From the NCBI GenBank assembly GCA_030867875.1, contig JAOWCC010000019.1, positions 36,871,976-36,935,975 on the forward strand: a stretch of DNA of 64,000 nt. Direction: 5' to 3'. How positions within the stretch are numbered: the first letter of the stretch is position 1; each line of letters starts with the position of its first letter. The notes beneath the pieces were generated by a model that searched no databases, was not told where the DNA came from, and saw only the letters and a program-made list of their open reading frames with translations. The stretch is from Actinernus sp. WN-2022 (taxonomy: Eukaryota > Cnidaria > Anthozoa > Actiniaria > Actinernidae). Positions 1-10,689 of this stretch are shown one piece after another. A program made the translations under genes and the position numbers.

Positions 1-60
1 CATTATTTTCAGAAATTTTCAATGCTTCTATGTGTAAAAGTTAGTCAAAGTTGAGCTACT

Positions 61-73
61 GTTGCTAGGCAAC
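61..73. promoter_or_regulatory. RFX/X-box-like near-palindrome, copy 1
   Basis: GTTGCTAGGCAAC fits the RFX X-box form GTNRCC-(0-3 N)-RGYAAC with one mismatch in the left half site. RFX factors bind such sites, classically in promoters of ciliary genes. Here the site sits inside a tandem repeat and no promoter is evident, so function is only inferred. Confidence 0.4.
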
Positions 74-391
74 AGTTTATTGTAATCACTTGCCACTACT
101 ACAGTCGTACTCTTTGATCTTCCCTCTATCTAACCATTATATTAGATCTTTAGTGCCTATCAAAGAACATACATAAATATTTTTATGAATGTATCGACAG
201 TATATGCCCAAAAATTCACAATAGAGGATATTAAAAAAATCATAACTCCGCCAACTTTCATCCAAATTCAAAACTAATTCTACCAGCGTATTTAGCAGTA
301 ACGTAGCTCTCCAGAACATGTTCCAAAATTCTGATATATTGACTGCTTCTATCTACTTCTATGCGTCCACTTTGTTCAACTTTAAGCCACT

Positions 392-404
392 GTTGCTAGG
401 CAAC
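392..404. promoter_or_regulatory. X-box-like near-palindrome, copy 2
   Basis: Same 13-mer as at 61-73, 331 bp downstream, followed by GATCACGTGAG, which contains an E-box CACGTG. Confidence 0.4.
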
Positions 405-705
405 AGATTGTTGTGATCACGTGAGACTACTAAATTCGTACTGTTCCACCTTCCCTCTATCTAATCATCGTATTATATCTTTAGCACGCATCAAACAACA
501 GACATCTTAATTTTTTTGAAATTAACCACTTGCGATACCTGTCAATCGAGAATGTTCACAAATTTACAACTCCGCCAATTTTTCTCCGATTTCAAAATAA
601 ATTACACCATCGTATTACGAGATAACGTAGCTCTCTACATCTGGTTTCAGATTTCTAAAATTTTGATTCCTTCCATGTGTAAATAGTGTTCAAAGTTGAA
701 CAACT

Positions 706-718
706 GTTGCTAGGCAAC
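706..718. promoter_or_regulatory. X-box-like near-palindrome, copy 3
   Basis: Same 13-mer, 314 bp after copy 2, again followed by ATCACGTGAT. Confidence 0.4.
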
Positions 719-870
719 GATTTGTTGAAATCACGTGATAGTACCAAATTCGTGCTTCTCTCTGCTAGGTCTATCCAGCCATCATATTCGATATTTAGTG
801 ACGATAGTGGAAGTTGGTTTCCGGGTAGTGAAAAATGAGAATCTTTCACGGTATTTACCTTCATGAACTG

Positions 871-3100
871 ATTCCAACGGTACCACTCCTAGCTCCGTAG
901 GACTTAAATTGAGAAAGTTACGGACTTTGGAATGTCGGATTTTCCACTTTTTGAAAAATTAATTTCTCCATGAGTTTGCATACGCTAGTCGAACTCTTGA
1001 TGAGTTAAGGTAGCCTATCTATCCATATTTACAATGATCCATGGCTTTATGCGTTGCTCCATAAATTAAGGGAGCTACAGCATTTCTTATGAAGACCACT
1101 TTTTTTTCATGTTTTTCGTGATTTTTTAAATACATTTTCATCCCGTAATGTCTCCATGAGTTGCTATCGGTTCGTCGATCTGTTTGTGAGTTATGGTAGC
1201 CTGGCTATTCAGCTTTAATTTGGTGTATAGGTTTATGGTATTTCCGCATAAATTAAGGGAGCTGTGACAGAAACAGTGAACCCACTTTCACCCTTTCGAC
1301 GTCGTTGTCCCCTATTGAAAAGGAAATAACTCCGTGAATTTGTATGGTTTCGTCGATCTGTCGATGAGTTAAGGTAGCTTGTTTATCCAGCTTTAATATT
1401 ATATATAGGTTTGTGGGGTTTTCGCATAAATTAAGGGAGCTACAGCAATTCTGCTGGACACCACTTTTGTGATTTTTACCACCTTTTTTATTGATTTGTA
1501 CCACTTTTTTTCTAAACTCAATAACTCCATCAATTTTAATAAGTTTGCAAACATATTTGAACCGCGCACTCCTAGCGAAAATGCTATTCATATATTCAAA
1601 CTATTTTTAGTTTCATTAAAAAGCGTTGCTAGGCAACACTTTCAAATATTGTTCTCCTTGTAGAACCTGGTTGCCATTATTTTGTGAATCTTAAATATGC
1701 ACAGTAAAGCTCTTTATACGTAGAATACAACGCTGGAAACAGTTTTGGAATAGGTTGAATATTGATGAAGTTATAAATTTTCAAATGTACCTCTCTGAAC
1801 GCCAAAATGGTAAAAAAAAGGCCAGAAAAGCGATTTTTTTGGTTTTTTCAAACCAATTTTTATACCACTTTGCCTTTTTAATTTCTAAATGTTAACCACT
1901 CTTTGGAAAGGTCTATGACCTTGCAATACACTGATGAAAATAGTTTGGACATTAGTTGAATATTCAGCAAGTTATAAATTTCTCAATGTGTCACTTTTGT
2001 TTGATTTGGTAAAATTCAATTTTTTCTACCTCTTACCTTATAGACTCTCTCTCCGTGGGTTTGCATGGGTTACTAACCTGTTTATGAGATTAGATAGCCA
2101 ATTTCTCTAGCTTTACTACGATACCACGTTGATGGGTTTTGGTTCATTATTAAGGGAGTTACAGACTTAACCCCGGCCCACTTTGAAGATATTGTTTTCT
2201 TTTGTATAACTTGTTCAAAACAACATATCTCCGCGAATATACAAACGATATCCAATATCTTTCTTAGTGAAACTAGCCTGTCTATCCAGCTTTCAACTGA
2301 TACGAAGTTTGTTGGTTTTGGTTCATTATTAAGGGAGTTATAAAAATTGACGTGCACCCCACTTTAGCCGAAAATGATCATTTTACCGCTATTTTCAGCT
2401 AAATCGGACTACTTTTAGGTACGTTTTGATATGTATCTCGGAAACTTTCCAAGGAACTTCCATATTTTTTTCGCTCATCCTGCTGTGCTCCCTTGCCGCT
2501 TTCATATGGTACCATTGCCATCTCGATGTGACTTCGGATAAAAAAGTTATATTTTTTGTTTATACCACTTGTTTAACAGTCAAGGTCTCATTGAGTTTGC
2601 ATGAGTTAGTGAATCTTTTATGAGGTAAGATAGCCTGTCTATCTGGCTTTACTATGATACCAGGTTCGTTGGTTTAGATTCATTATTAAAGGAGTTACAA
2701 GCCTTAAGCCAGAGCCATTATTATCCCAAAAAGTGAAAACATGATCCCTTTTCAAAATGTTTCGATGTGTATCTCTGAAAATATGTAAGCGATTTCATTT
2801 TTTTTTCGACACCGTACTTATCTAAGATGTGGCTTTCATATGGTACCATTGCCATCTCCAAGTGACTTGAGATGAAAAAGTTAGTCGTTTTTTTTTTTTT
2901 GTGTGTTTTTAACACATTTTCAAAAGTTTACACTTTTTCAAAAGTCATAACTCCGTGAGTTTGCAAAGGTAAGTCAATATGTTTGTGAGTCAAGGTAGCC
3001 TGACTATCCAGCTTTTAGATGGTATGACCTATATGAGATTTGCCCATAAATTAAGGAAGCTGTGACGTTACCCTTATAGGTTAGGTTGGTGAAAATGATT
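871..3100. repeat. Degenerate satellite on a ~180-bp register
   Basis: A motif set recurs: 'ctccatgagtttgcat', then 'gagttaaggtagcctgtct', then 'atccagctttaa', then 'aaattaagggagct'. The last anchor falls near 1061, 1248, 1427, 2147, 2326, 2682 and 3048, i.e. steps of about 180 or multiples of it. Between 1470 and 2050 a second monomer type appears (shared 'gttgaatatt..agttataaattt' near 1755 and 1950). Monomers are strongly diverged, which argues for an old array. No coding potential seen. Confidence 0.65.
1625..1637. promoter_or_regulatory. X-box-like near-palindrome, copy 4
   Basis: The exact 13-mer appears again outside the 324-bp repeat, embedded in the ~180-bp register satellite, without the CACGTG box. 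Confidence 0.35.
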
Positions 3101-4923
3101 AAAAAACATATAGGCTCAGATGGCTTAGAATAGCCAGGCTACCTTCACCAAGAAACAGATCGACCAACCGATGCAACCTCGGAGATATTTGAATTTTAAC
3201 AAGTGGACAACTCCCATAAAAACGTAAAAATGGGTCCAGGACAACTGCCACAGCCCCCTTAATTTATGCGCAAATCCCATCAAAGTGATATCATCGTAAA
3301 GCTGGATAGACAGGCTATCTGGACTCACAAACAGATCGACCAACCTATGTAAACTCACGGATCCAAAAAATAATTTGCGCAGGGGTTACCCGTTAGGTAT
3401 CTATTAAGCAATAAAATACATGATTTTTTTCTAAGTGTCATGATCAAAACTCGATTTTCTTTAATTTATATTTCATTAAATAGGATTACTTATGAACGCA
3501 ATTATCACGCAGTTATGAAGCCAACCCTCTCCAGTCAACCACACCGTCGACCAATTGAAAATCGGTTGAGTATTGCCAGAGTTATTAATGCCTAAAGTCA
3601 GTGAAAAAGTCCATTTCTCGATTTTCAAAAAATTATATCTCATTAAATATTCATGATATGCAAAAACGGATGGCATATTCTTAAATCCCCGACTCTCCTC
3701 AACAAGCCTGCGTAAAACGATTTTCCGTAGCGGTATTTTAAATGTGTGTAGACAGTACGCAGACAGGGACCAAAACGTTGGTTGGCCAAAATCAAATTAT
3801 GCTCAAAAACTATGTTTTTTAAAAAGCGTTCCACTGTTAACTATCGATAAGGCAATCAAGTACACGCAATCCGCAAGAAAATCCAACAAATACTTATTTT
3901 TTTACATCATTTTTAGTGTTTTGGCAAAAACCAGACAGTCGCCATTTTGATTTCGCAATCGAGGAAAATCGCTAATAAATCACCAAACCGAAGCTTAAAA
4001 CTTGGTTTTTTCTCCACCAGTTTGTTACCTACAAGCTTATACAGGTCTGCATTAAATTTTTTTTCAGAAATTGTACTTAATTAAGCGAAAAAAAGCGAAA
4101 CTCTTCGCACGTATATAACACGTGGCTTACCTTTCTGAAGAGTAGAGATGAAAGAGGTCCAGAACTTGGTGTTTCATTTATTTATTTAAAACGAGAGGAA
4201 ACACATATTTTTTTTTATATATAGCGCATCGTTAAGAACACTGTCCAGGGAACTGGTATCGGTAATACCAGCTCGATACCTCTTTTGTTGAATATCTTAT
4301 AGATTTTTAAACTTTTAGTAATTTGATGTTTTTCAATTTTTTTTTATAAAGTCTAAGTCTAAGTTTTAAGTCCCTAACCATTTCCCACCGTGTTTAAGCA
4401 TCAATAACTCTCCACAGAAACCATCAGCAAGACCTGGGTTCCATTTAGCACCAATGTGAAGTCAATCGAGCAACTATTAGTTGTTCTAAAATTGTAAACA
4501 CACTAACCGTTTTTCATTTCAGTAAATTTTGGGGTTGAAATATTCTCAAAAGTGAATTTCTCAACCGGCTAACTTTGCTTCTGGTATCTCCATCATTATG
4601 AAGTTTATGCTACAATATTATTAGGATGTATAGTTGATGTGTACCAAAGATGGAGGTCATAGCTGAAAGATTTCCGTTAAAGTTAGCTGAAATTCTGAAT
4701 AACATGACTGATTTCTATTGTAAGTCAATCGAGTGAAGTGAAGTCAATCGAGCAACTATTAGTTGTTCTAAAATTGTAAACACACTGAATAACATGACTG
4801 ATTTCTATTGTTGCCAGTTCCCTGGACGGTGTACTTCACGATGCACTATTTAAGAAACAAATTCGCGTTTCGTATAAATATAGGAAACACCACGTTCTCG
4901 ACCTCTTTCATTTCTACTCTTCT

Positions 4924-5648
4924 GGTAGGTAAGGCCTCGTGCATTAGGCGTCCGCTAACTTTCGCTTTTCCTCGCCTAATTAAGTACTGTTGCTCCAAAA
5001 AAAATTAATAGCGACCTGTATAAGCTTGCAGGAAACAAACTGATGGCGAAAACACAAAGTCTTAAGCTTCAACTGTTGATTTATAAGCGTTTTTCCTCGA
5101 TCGCCAAAAAACAAAATGACGGCTGTTTTTTGCAAAAACACTAAAAATGATGTAAAAAAATCGGTATTTGTAGGATTTCCATGCGGATTGCGTGTACTTG
5201 ATTGCCTTGTCGATAGTTAACAGCGGAGCCCTGCGCAAATTTACAAATTTAAAAAAAAAACATAGTTTCTGAGCATAATTTGATTGGTAGGTAAGGCCTC
5301 GTGCGTTTGGCGTCCGCTAACTTTCGCTTTTCCTCGCCTAATTAAGTACTGTTGCTCCAAAAAAAATTAATAGCGACCTCTATAAGCTTGCAGGGAACAA
5401 ACTGATGGAGAAAAAAACAAGTATTAAGCTTCAACTGTTGATTTATAAGCGTTTTTCCTCGATCGCCAAAAAACAAAATGTCGGCTGTTTTTCGTAAAAA
5501 CACTAAAAATGATGTAAAAAAATCAGTATTTTCAGGATTTTCATGCGGATTGCGTGTACTTGATTGCCTTGTCGATAGTTAACAGCGGAGCCCTGCGCAA
5601 ATTTACAATTTTTTTAAAAAAACATAGTTTCTGAGCATAATTTGATTT
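4924..5648. repeat. 362-bp tandem duplication inside the right arm
   Basis: Two units start at 4924 and 5286 with 'ggtaggtaaggcctcgtgc' and run through 'gcgtccgctaactttcg' to 'gagcataatttgatt'. They differ at scattered bases only. The left arm of the inverted repeat has a single copy, so the duplication postdates formation of the inverted repeat. Confidence 0.8.
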
Positions 5649-5666
5649 TCGCCAATCGTCCAAACA

Positions 5667-5699
5667 CCCTAACCTAAACCTAAACCCTAAACCCTAACC
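5667..5699. repeat. Telomere-like interstitial CCCTAA/CCCTAAA block
   Basis: About five consecutive units alternate among CCCTAA, CCTAAA and CCCTAAA. It sits in the right arm of the inverted repeat; the matching stretch of the left arm (near 3740-3770) lacks it, so it was inserted or expanded after the arms separated. Confidence 0.6.
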
Positions 5700-6173
5700 A
5701 AACGCTACGGAAAATCTTTTTACACAGTCTTCTTGAGGGGAGTCTGGGATTTAAGAATATGCAATCCGTTTTTCAATCTGATGAATATTGAATGAGATAT
5801 AAATTATTTTCTAAATATAAAAAATTGTGTATTTTATTGCTAAATGGACATCTAACGGGGAGGGAACCCCTGCACAATTTTTTTTGGAACCGTTAATATA
5901 AAAATGAGTTTACATCGGTTGGTCCATCTGTTTCTTGGTGAAGGTAGCCTATCTATCTAGCTTTCATATGATATCGAGTCCATTGGTTCTGGTTCATTAT
6001 TAATGGCGTTTTAAAAATGGGATTGAAACCCATTTCACCCCAAAAAGTGCAAAAATGACCTGGATACTGTAGACATGTTCGTGTACAACCAATAGGTACT
6101 GGGAAGCCCTGCTGAGTTTTGTTACTAACTTACTGTTAGTTTAACAATGTTTGTATTTGGTTTCAGCTTTCCT

Positions 6174-6679
6174 ATGGTTACAGTGTATACAACTCTTTTA
6201 TTGACAGTTCTATTATTTGGTATTCTTACAAGGTGAGACACTTCAAGTTTTGCGTCGAACATTGTCCTTAATGTCGGTAAAATTGACATCATTTCTCATT
6301 TGGACATTGTTCTTTTTTCTGTAGTGTGAACGAGAGATTTAGGAGTCAGGAGCTATTGTATTCCAATTGGATTACTGCAAGGTAAGGCACTTATAGTTTT
6401 ATGTCGGACGTGGTTAGTAATGTATGTTACATTGACATCATTTCACCTTTTAACATTGCTCTTTTTTTCTGTAGTGTGAACGAGAGATTTAGGAGTCAGG
6501 AGCTATTGTATTCCAATTGGATTACTGCAAGGTAAGGCACTTATAGTTTTATGTCGGACGTGGTTAGTAATGTATGTTACATTGACATCATTTCACCTTT
6601 TAACATTGCTCTTTTTTTCTGTAGTGTGAACGAGAGATCTGGGATTTGTTTAAGCTGTAATTTCTTCAATTCCACAAAG
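6174..6679 (+). CDS. Small signal-peptide-like gene with a duplicated 57-nt exon (four exons read)
   Basis: Exons 6167-6232, 6325-6381, 6475-6531 and 6625-6679 are bounded by 'ttttttctgtag' type acceptors and GTGAG/GTAAG donors. Starting at ATG 6174 the joined frame stays open. The first exon encodes about 19 residues rich in L, V and T that look like a signal peptide or membrane anchor (MVTVYTTLLL...FGILTS). Exons 2 and 3 encode the identical 19-residue unit beginning VNERFRSQELL, and exon 4 begins with the same VNER and then has two cysteines (ICLSC). Exons 2-3 are phase-symmetric, so duplication adds 19 residues without a frame change. The 3' end is unsure: splicing to 6842 would stop after a few codons (TGA at 6861). 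I do not recognise the family; an untranslated leader is the main alternative. Confidence 0.45.
6321..6620 (+). repeat. 150-bp tandem duplication of exon plus intron
   Basis: Units 6321-6470 and 6471-6620 are almost identical over exon, donor, intron and polypyrimidine tract; a diverged third copy of the exon start lies at 6621-6650. The first intron (6233-6324) is a more diverged relative. Confidence 0.85.
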
Positions 6680-6845
6680 GTAAGCCACTTATAGTTGTGC
6701 GTCAAACCAGGTCCATAATATCCGTAAAAGTGTTAGCCAAAAGGTTGGTAACAAAGTAATCACAATCAACTTTCAGTTAAGGCATTATATTCCCTTTTCG
6801 TTCTGAAATTAGTTTCTGTAATTGTGTAATTGATAGTGTACGACA

Positions 6846-9371
6846 ATGTCTACTTACGAGTGAGTTGAAGATCCGAGCGTCCGCGATACGTTCACGTGGT
6901 TATGCGCAGAGAAGAGCGTGGCAGAGATCTGGGGGATCGAATCGCACGCCAGGCTATGCGACTTTACGCTAGACCTGATGGAGTGCCAGAGGAAGGTGAA
7001 AGAGCCGACCGTCATAACGCCGTACATGCCGGGCCCAGAGATGACGCGTTACATGAAGACCGTGAGGAAGAGAATGGTTGCCAACGCTCGACGCCTCATC
7101 GAAGCCCATGGGCAAGACGTTGACGATGACGAAACACCAGCCGCGCCTTCATCTTCCCCTGGCAAAGTCCAGAAGAAGATTCTTCAGCCTCCAGCCCCCG
7201 AAAAAAAAAGCACCGCAAGGTCGAGGCAAGGAAACCTGCAGCCAAGGGTACGCTCTGCCCTGTGTGCAAGAAGGAAAAAAAAAGACCTGAAGCAACACCT
7301 AGTGGGCCAAAAACATGGGTGTTCCCTGAAAGAGTATCAATTGTGGGTAGCTGGGGATGGAAGTGGCCCGCGCTTAAAGCGCATAATACGTCAATGCCCT
7401 AAATGTCACTGGAGCGGCCGGCGCCTAGACACTCACTTGAAGAGGTCTCACTTCAAGGATGCACCAACTTCAAAACCAGACGTGGCTAAAATCGTTCTTG
7501 AGGTGAAAAGACAGGATCGAGGGCGCAGTCGCGAAGTGGTAAGCGAACCCGCACCATCCGCCAAGAGGCAGGCTGAGGAGGAGCCTGCTCTTACAGCACC
7601 ACCCAAACGGCGCCGTGTGCTCACCACCTGGTCATCCGACGAAGAGTCGGTTGATAAAAACGAGGGAAGCGCTGGGGAGGAAAGTGATAAGGCCAGCGTC
7701 TCCAGCAGCCAAAAGGCGGATGACTTGTCTTACCATTCTGAGTCTTCCGGGGTCGATACTGCACAACCCATTGACAGCCTCCACTACCTCGTGCACAAGT
7801 GGGGGGAAGTCCTTGAAACCCCTCATGGTGGAAACAAGGAGGAAAAAACGATCACCATGATGACCCAGCAGGTGCTGAAAGTGGCTGCAGCTGTACACAA
7901 ACATCCAAAGAACATGGCCGTCTTCTCAGACCCTGACGTCGTTTATAATAAGTTCTTCAAGGTAAATATCGATAAATACAATCGTGAGAAGGGAACTGGC
8001 CTCACCATCTCCACCCTGAGGGTATATTCTCAATCGCTGGAGGTGTTCCTCGTTTTCGTCCTGTCCGTCCAGGGGAAAGATCTCTCAGCGAAGCTGAGAA
8101 AAAGCCTGACTACCCTCAAGGACCGTCAGCAGCTCTGGCGCAGCTCCTGGAAGAAAGCAAAAGCCATCCAGAAGGTCGACCGCGAGTTCGACGAGTGGAA
8201 GCGCCAGGCCACTCGGGAGGAGCTAATTATCGCGAGGAATAGTACCCACTCAGCCAAGTGTGAGCACCTCCTCAAATCGAAAGCGAGCCTGGAGTACACC
8301 ATGGTGGAGGCCACCAAAATCCGTAATTGGTTAACGTTCGCGTTAAATATGTCCAACGCCAACCGCGCAGGGCCAGTTACCGAAATTAGACTTCAGGCGC
8401 TACATAACCTGCTGCCCGATAAGGATGGTAACTACACCATTGCCATTTCTCACCACAAGACGGTCAGCACTCATGGGGGTTTGATGCTGCACCTCCCGGC
8501 CAAACTACACGACCTGCTGCTCCTTTTCGTGGCGAAGGTGCGGCCTCTGTTTCAGGTGGCAGGCGCAGACGAGGACGACCGGCTGTTTTTGACCAGTAAT
8601 GGTCGCTATGTCAAAAACAGCGAAGTGCACCACCTTCTGAAGTCTTTCGCCAAGGCCACAGGGGTCTTTAGATAAGAGACACTTGAGAACTTTTCCTCCA
8701 CGACCATAAGGAAGGTGGTGGTGTCAAACACCAGGGAGCAGCCGTCCCCTTTAAAAAACCAGCTGGCGGCCACCATGGGACACCTGCCGTCCACAGCCGA
8801 TGCCTCATACAACCTTCAAGATAAGGTGCGCGAGGCGAAGTTGGGCCATGAGGCGATCACCCGCCTCTTCGCCGACGAGCACCAGCCTCCATCCAAATCA
8901 ACGGCTACGAACACCAAACAAACATCTCCACCTCCACTAGAAAGGGCCAGGTCGCCATCTCCATCGCCCTCTGCAGGCCTACAAACTGCACCAAGCACAC
9001 CACCACCAGCTCCTCGTACGCCAACGCGGTCGTCACCAAGACTGGCGCGGGTTTCGCCAGTACGATCAAACGCTACATTCCTTGCGGCCTCCAACGTTTT
9101 ATTTCCATCTGGTAGTGAGACCTCCAGCACCGCTTCCTACGTCCGCCGTTCTAAGTCTGAAAGGAAGGCCTGGCTCGCCGCCGACGTTGACCTGCTCTCT
9201 AGGATCGCGGCGCCCTTCGTACGAGGTGATAGGCATAGCAGCAAATCGGATGTAATCGTGGAACTCGCACTTCATAAGGAGACGGACGCCTTGATGAACA
9301 GGGAGGGGGTTACACGCATCTACGAGAAGGTGAAGTCCTTAAAGAAGGCGGCCGAGGCTAAGCGCTGGTAA
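6846..9371 (+). pseudogene. Tyrosine-recombinase-like zinc-finger protein, two in-frame stops
   Basis: One frame (ATG 6846) is open for about 840 codons except TGA at 6861-6863 and TAA at 8673-8675. Regions in order: acidic/basic linker; a C2H2-like finger CPKCHWSGRR..H....H (about 7398-7455); low-complexity charged stretch; an alpha-helical region like the core-binding part of tyrosine recombinases; then catalytic-type motifs ANRAGPV (first Arg box, about 8360), TTIRK (about 8700), MGHLPS (about 8775) and a possible nucleophile in ASYNL. After that come a Ser/Pro-rich linker and a lysine-rich tail. Two nine-A runs (7201-7209, 7275-7283) flank a segment whose other frame reads a better basic/CPVC finger, suggesting compensating one-base indels. 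Crypton- or DIRS-type recombinases are the likely source. Codons are more GC-rich than the surroundings. A domesticated copy or stop readthrough is possible but unproven. Confidence 0.6.
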
Positions 9372-9662
9372 GTCGCGTTGGTAAGTCACGGTTACTGTTG
9401 GTGAGTGAGAGGTCAAGTGCTCTCACGCACCTTAAAGTTGCCAGCAAAAAGGGTTTTTATTTTACACGAGTTTTTTCCTATTGACTTAACAGAATTATCT
9501 ATTAGCGTGGGTTTACGAGTTGCTTCATCTGTGTCGACCAGAGTCACCATCACTGTGACCAACGTTACTGACGTTGTCTCTGGTGCGGCATTGGGGCACT
9601 CATTAGGTTTCTGGTTTTCATTCCTTTTTCTCAACTTTCCTTGCTAATTTTTCTTACAATTT

Positions 9663-10143
9663 TTTATGTACAATAGTACATAAAATCAATCATCATTTTC
9701 TCGTGGACTAAGAGGGGCTCCCTCCGTGTGTTGTGGGCCACAGTTTCCTTTTTGGAATCTGTGTGCATGTGTTAAGACATCCGTCTTAACAGCAAACGCG
9801 CGGTGTTGGGGCCTCCCCAATGGTCTTCGTTTAATGCTTGATTGTTCAAACTTTTATTTCGATAAAGGTTTTCATTCCTTTTTCGCAACTTTTCTTGTTA
9901 ATTTTTTTAATTTTTTCTTAACATTTCAACTTTTCTTGTTTATTTTTTTTATTTTTTCTTAACATTTCTTTATGTACAATAGTACATAAAATCAATCATC
10001 ATTTTCTCGTGGACTAAGAGGGGCTCCCTCCGTGTGTTGTGGGCCACAGTTTCCTTTTTGGAATCTGTGTGCATGTGTTAAGACATCCGTCTTAACAGCA
10101 AACACGCGGTGTTGGGGCCCCTTCAATGGTCAAGTGCTTGATT
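9663..10143. repeat. Pair of ~175-bp direct repeats downstream of the recombinase gene
   Basis: Copies at 9663-9843 and 9969-10143 (offset 306) share 'tttatgtacaatagtac', a 'ctccctccgtgtgttgtgg' segment and a hairpin with arms TGTTAAGAC/GTCTTAACA. A 16-bp inverted pair brackets them: CTTAAAGTTGCCAGCA at 9431-9446 and its reverse complement at 10147-10162. The arrangement may be the 3' end of the same mobile element. Between the copies lies a T-rich tract (9850-9968). Confidence 0.65.
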
Positions 10144-10377
10144 GATTGCTGGCAACTTTAAGGGGGCGGCGGTGTTCCATTCGGTTCCAGGGTTGGATTG
10201 GGTTTCAAGGGGATCTTGTTCCTACTAGAGGTAGACACAGGGGCTACGATTCACACATCCTAGTAAATGCTTGACAAAAATAAACCTTTCCAATGCAAGC
10301 ACCAAAATTTGAAAACTTCGAGGGCATTGCCATGAGCTACTTCAATCTCTGCGCTACGGGGCAAGGTTCTTTACTTT

Positions 10378-10640
10378 CCCAGTGCCTAAACCACCTTGGT
10401 TAAGAGCCTGGTCAACTTACTTTTTCAGCCAGGGTGACACTGGCATCCTTTGGTAACTATTCCCAGTGCCAGCCCTTATAGGGGTACGGGCCTGGCCTTT
10501 CATTCAATTCCCAGTGCCAAAACCAACTTGGTTGAGAGCCTGGTCAACTTACTTTTTCAGCCAGGGTGACACTGGCATCCTTTGGTAACTCTTCCCAGAG
10601 CCAGATCCTATGGTGGTCGGGCCTGGCCTATATTTGAATT
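10378..10640. repeat. 132-bp tandem repeat, two copies
   Basis: Units start at 10378 and 10510 with CCCAGTGCC and share 'gagcctggtcaacttac' and 'cagccagggtgacactgg'. The sequence from 10163 to 10377 holds no recognised feature. Confidence 0.8.
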
Positions 10641-10689
10641 TCCAGTTGCAACACTCCAATGGGAGCAGAGCCAAAGGAAATTACATCGT

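Larger units (their letters stand above)
1..870. repeat. ~324-bp tandem repeat, about 2.6 copies, with X-box-like palindromes
   Basis: Two full units and a partial third are visible. The same order of motifs recurs: a thymine-rich lead, a 13-bp near-palindrome GTTGCTAGGCAAC, a CACGTGA-like box, 'cttccctctatctaa', and 'acgtagctctc' at 301 and 625 (spacing 324). Units have diverged by substitutions and small indels. No open frame is shared between units, so short ORFs here are chance. Confidence 0.75.
3126..6010. repeat. Large imperfect inverted repeat (foldback structure)
   Basis: Left arm about 3126-4256 and right arm about 4814-6010 are reverse complements over most of their length. Matching points include CCAGGGAACTGG at 4245-4256 against CCAGTTCCCTGG at 4814, 'ccgtagcg' (3725) against 'cgctacgg' (5704), and 'gcaggggtt' (3380) against 'aacccctgc' (5865). 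The outer ends are ~180-bp satellite monomers in opposite orientation. The spacer (4257-4813) carries two 49-bp direct copies (4456-4504, 4738-4786) and a second short direct repeat (4695, 4785). It resembles a foldback element or an inverted segmental duplication; no transposase is present. Confidence 0.7.
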
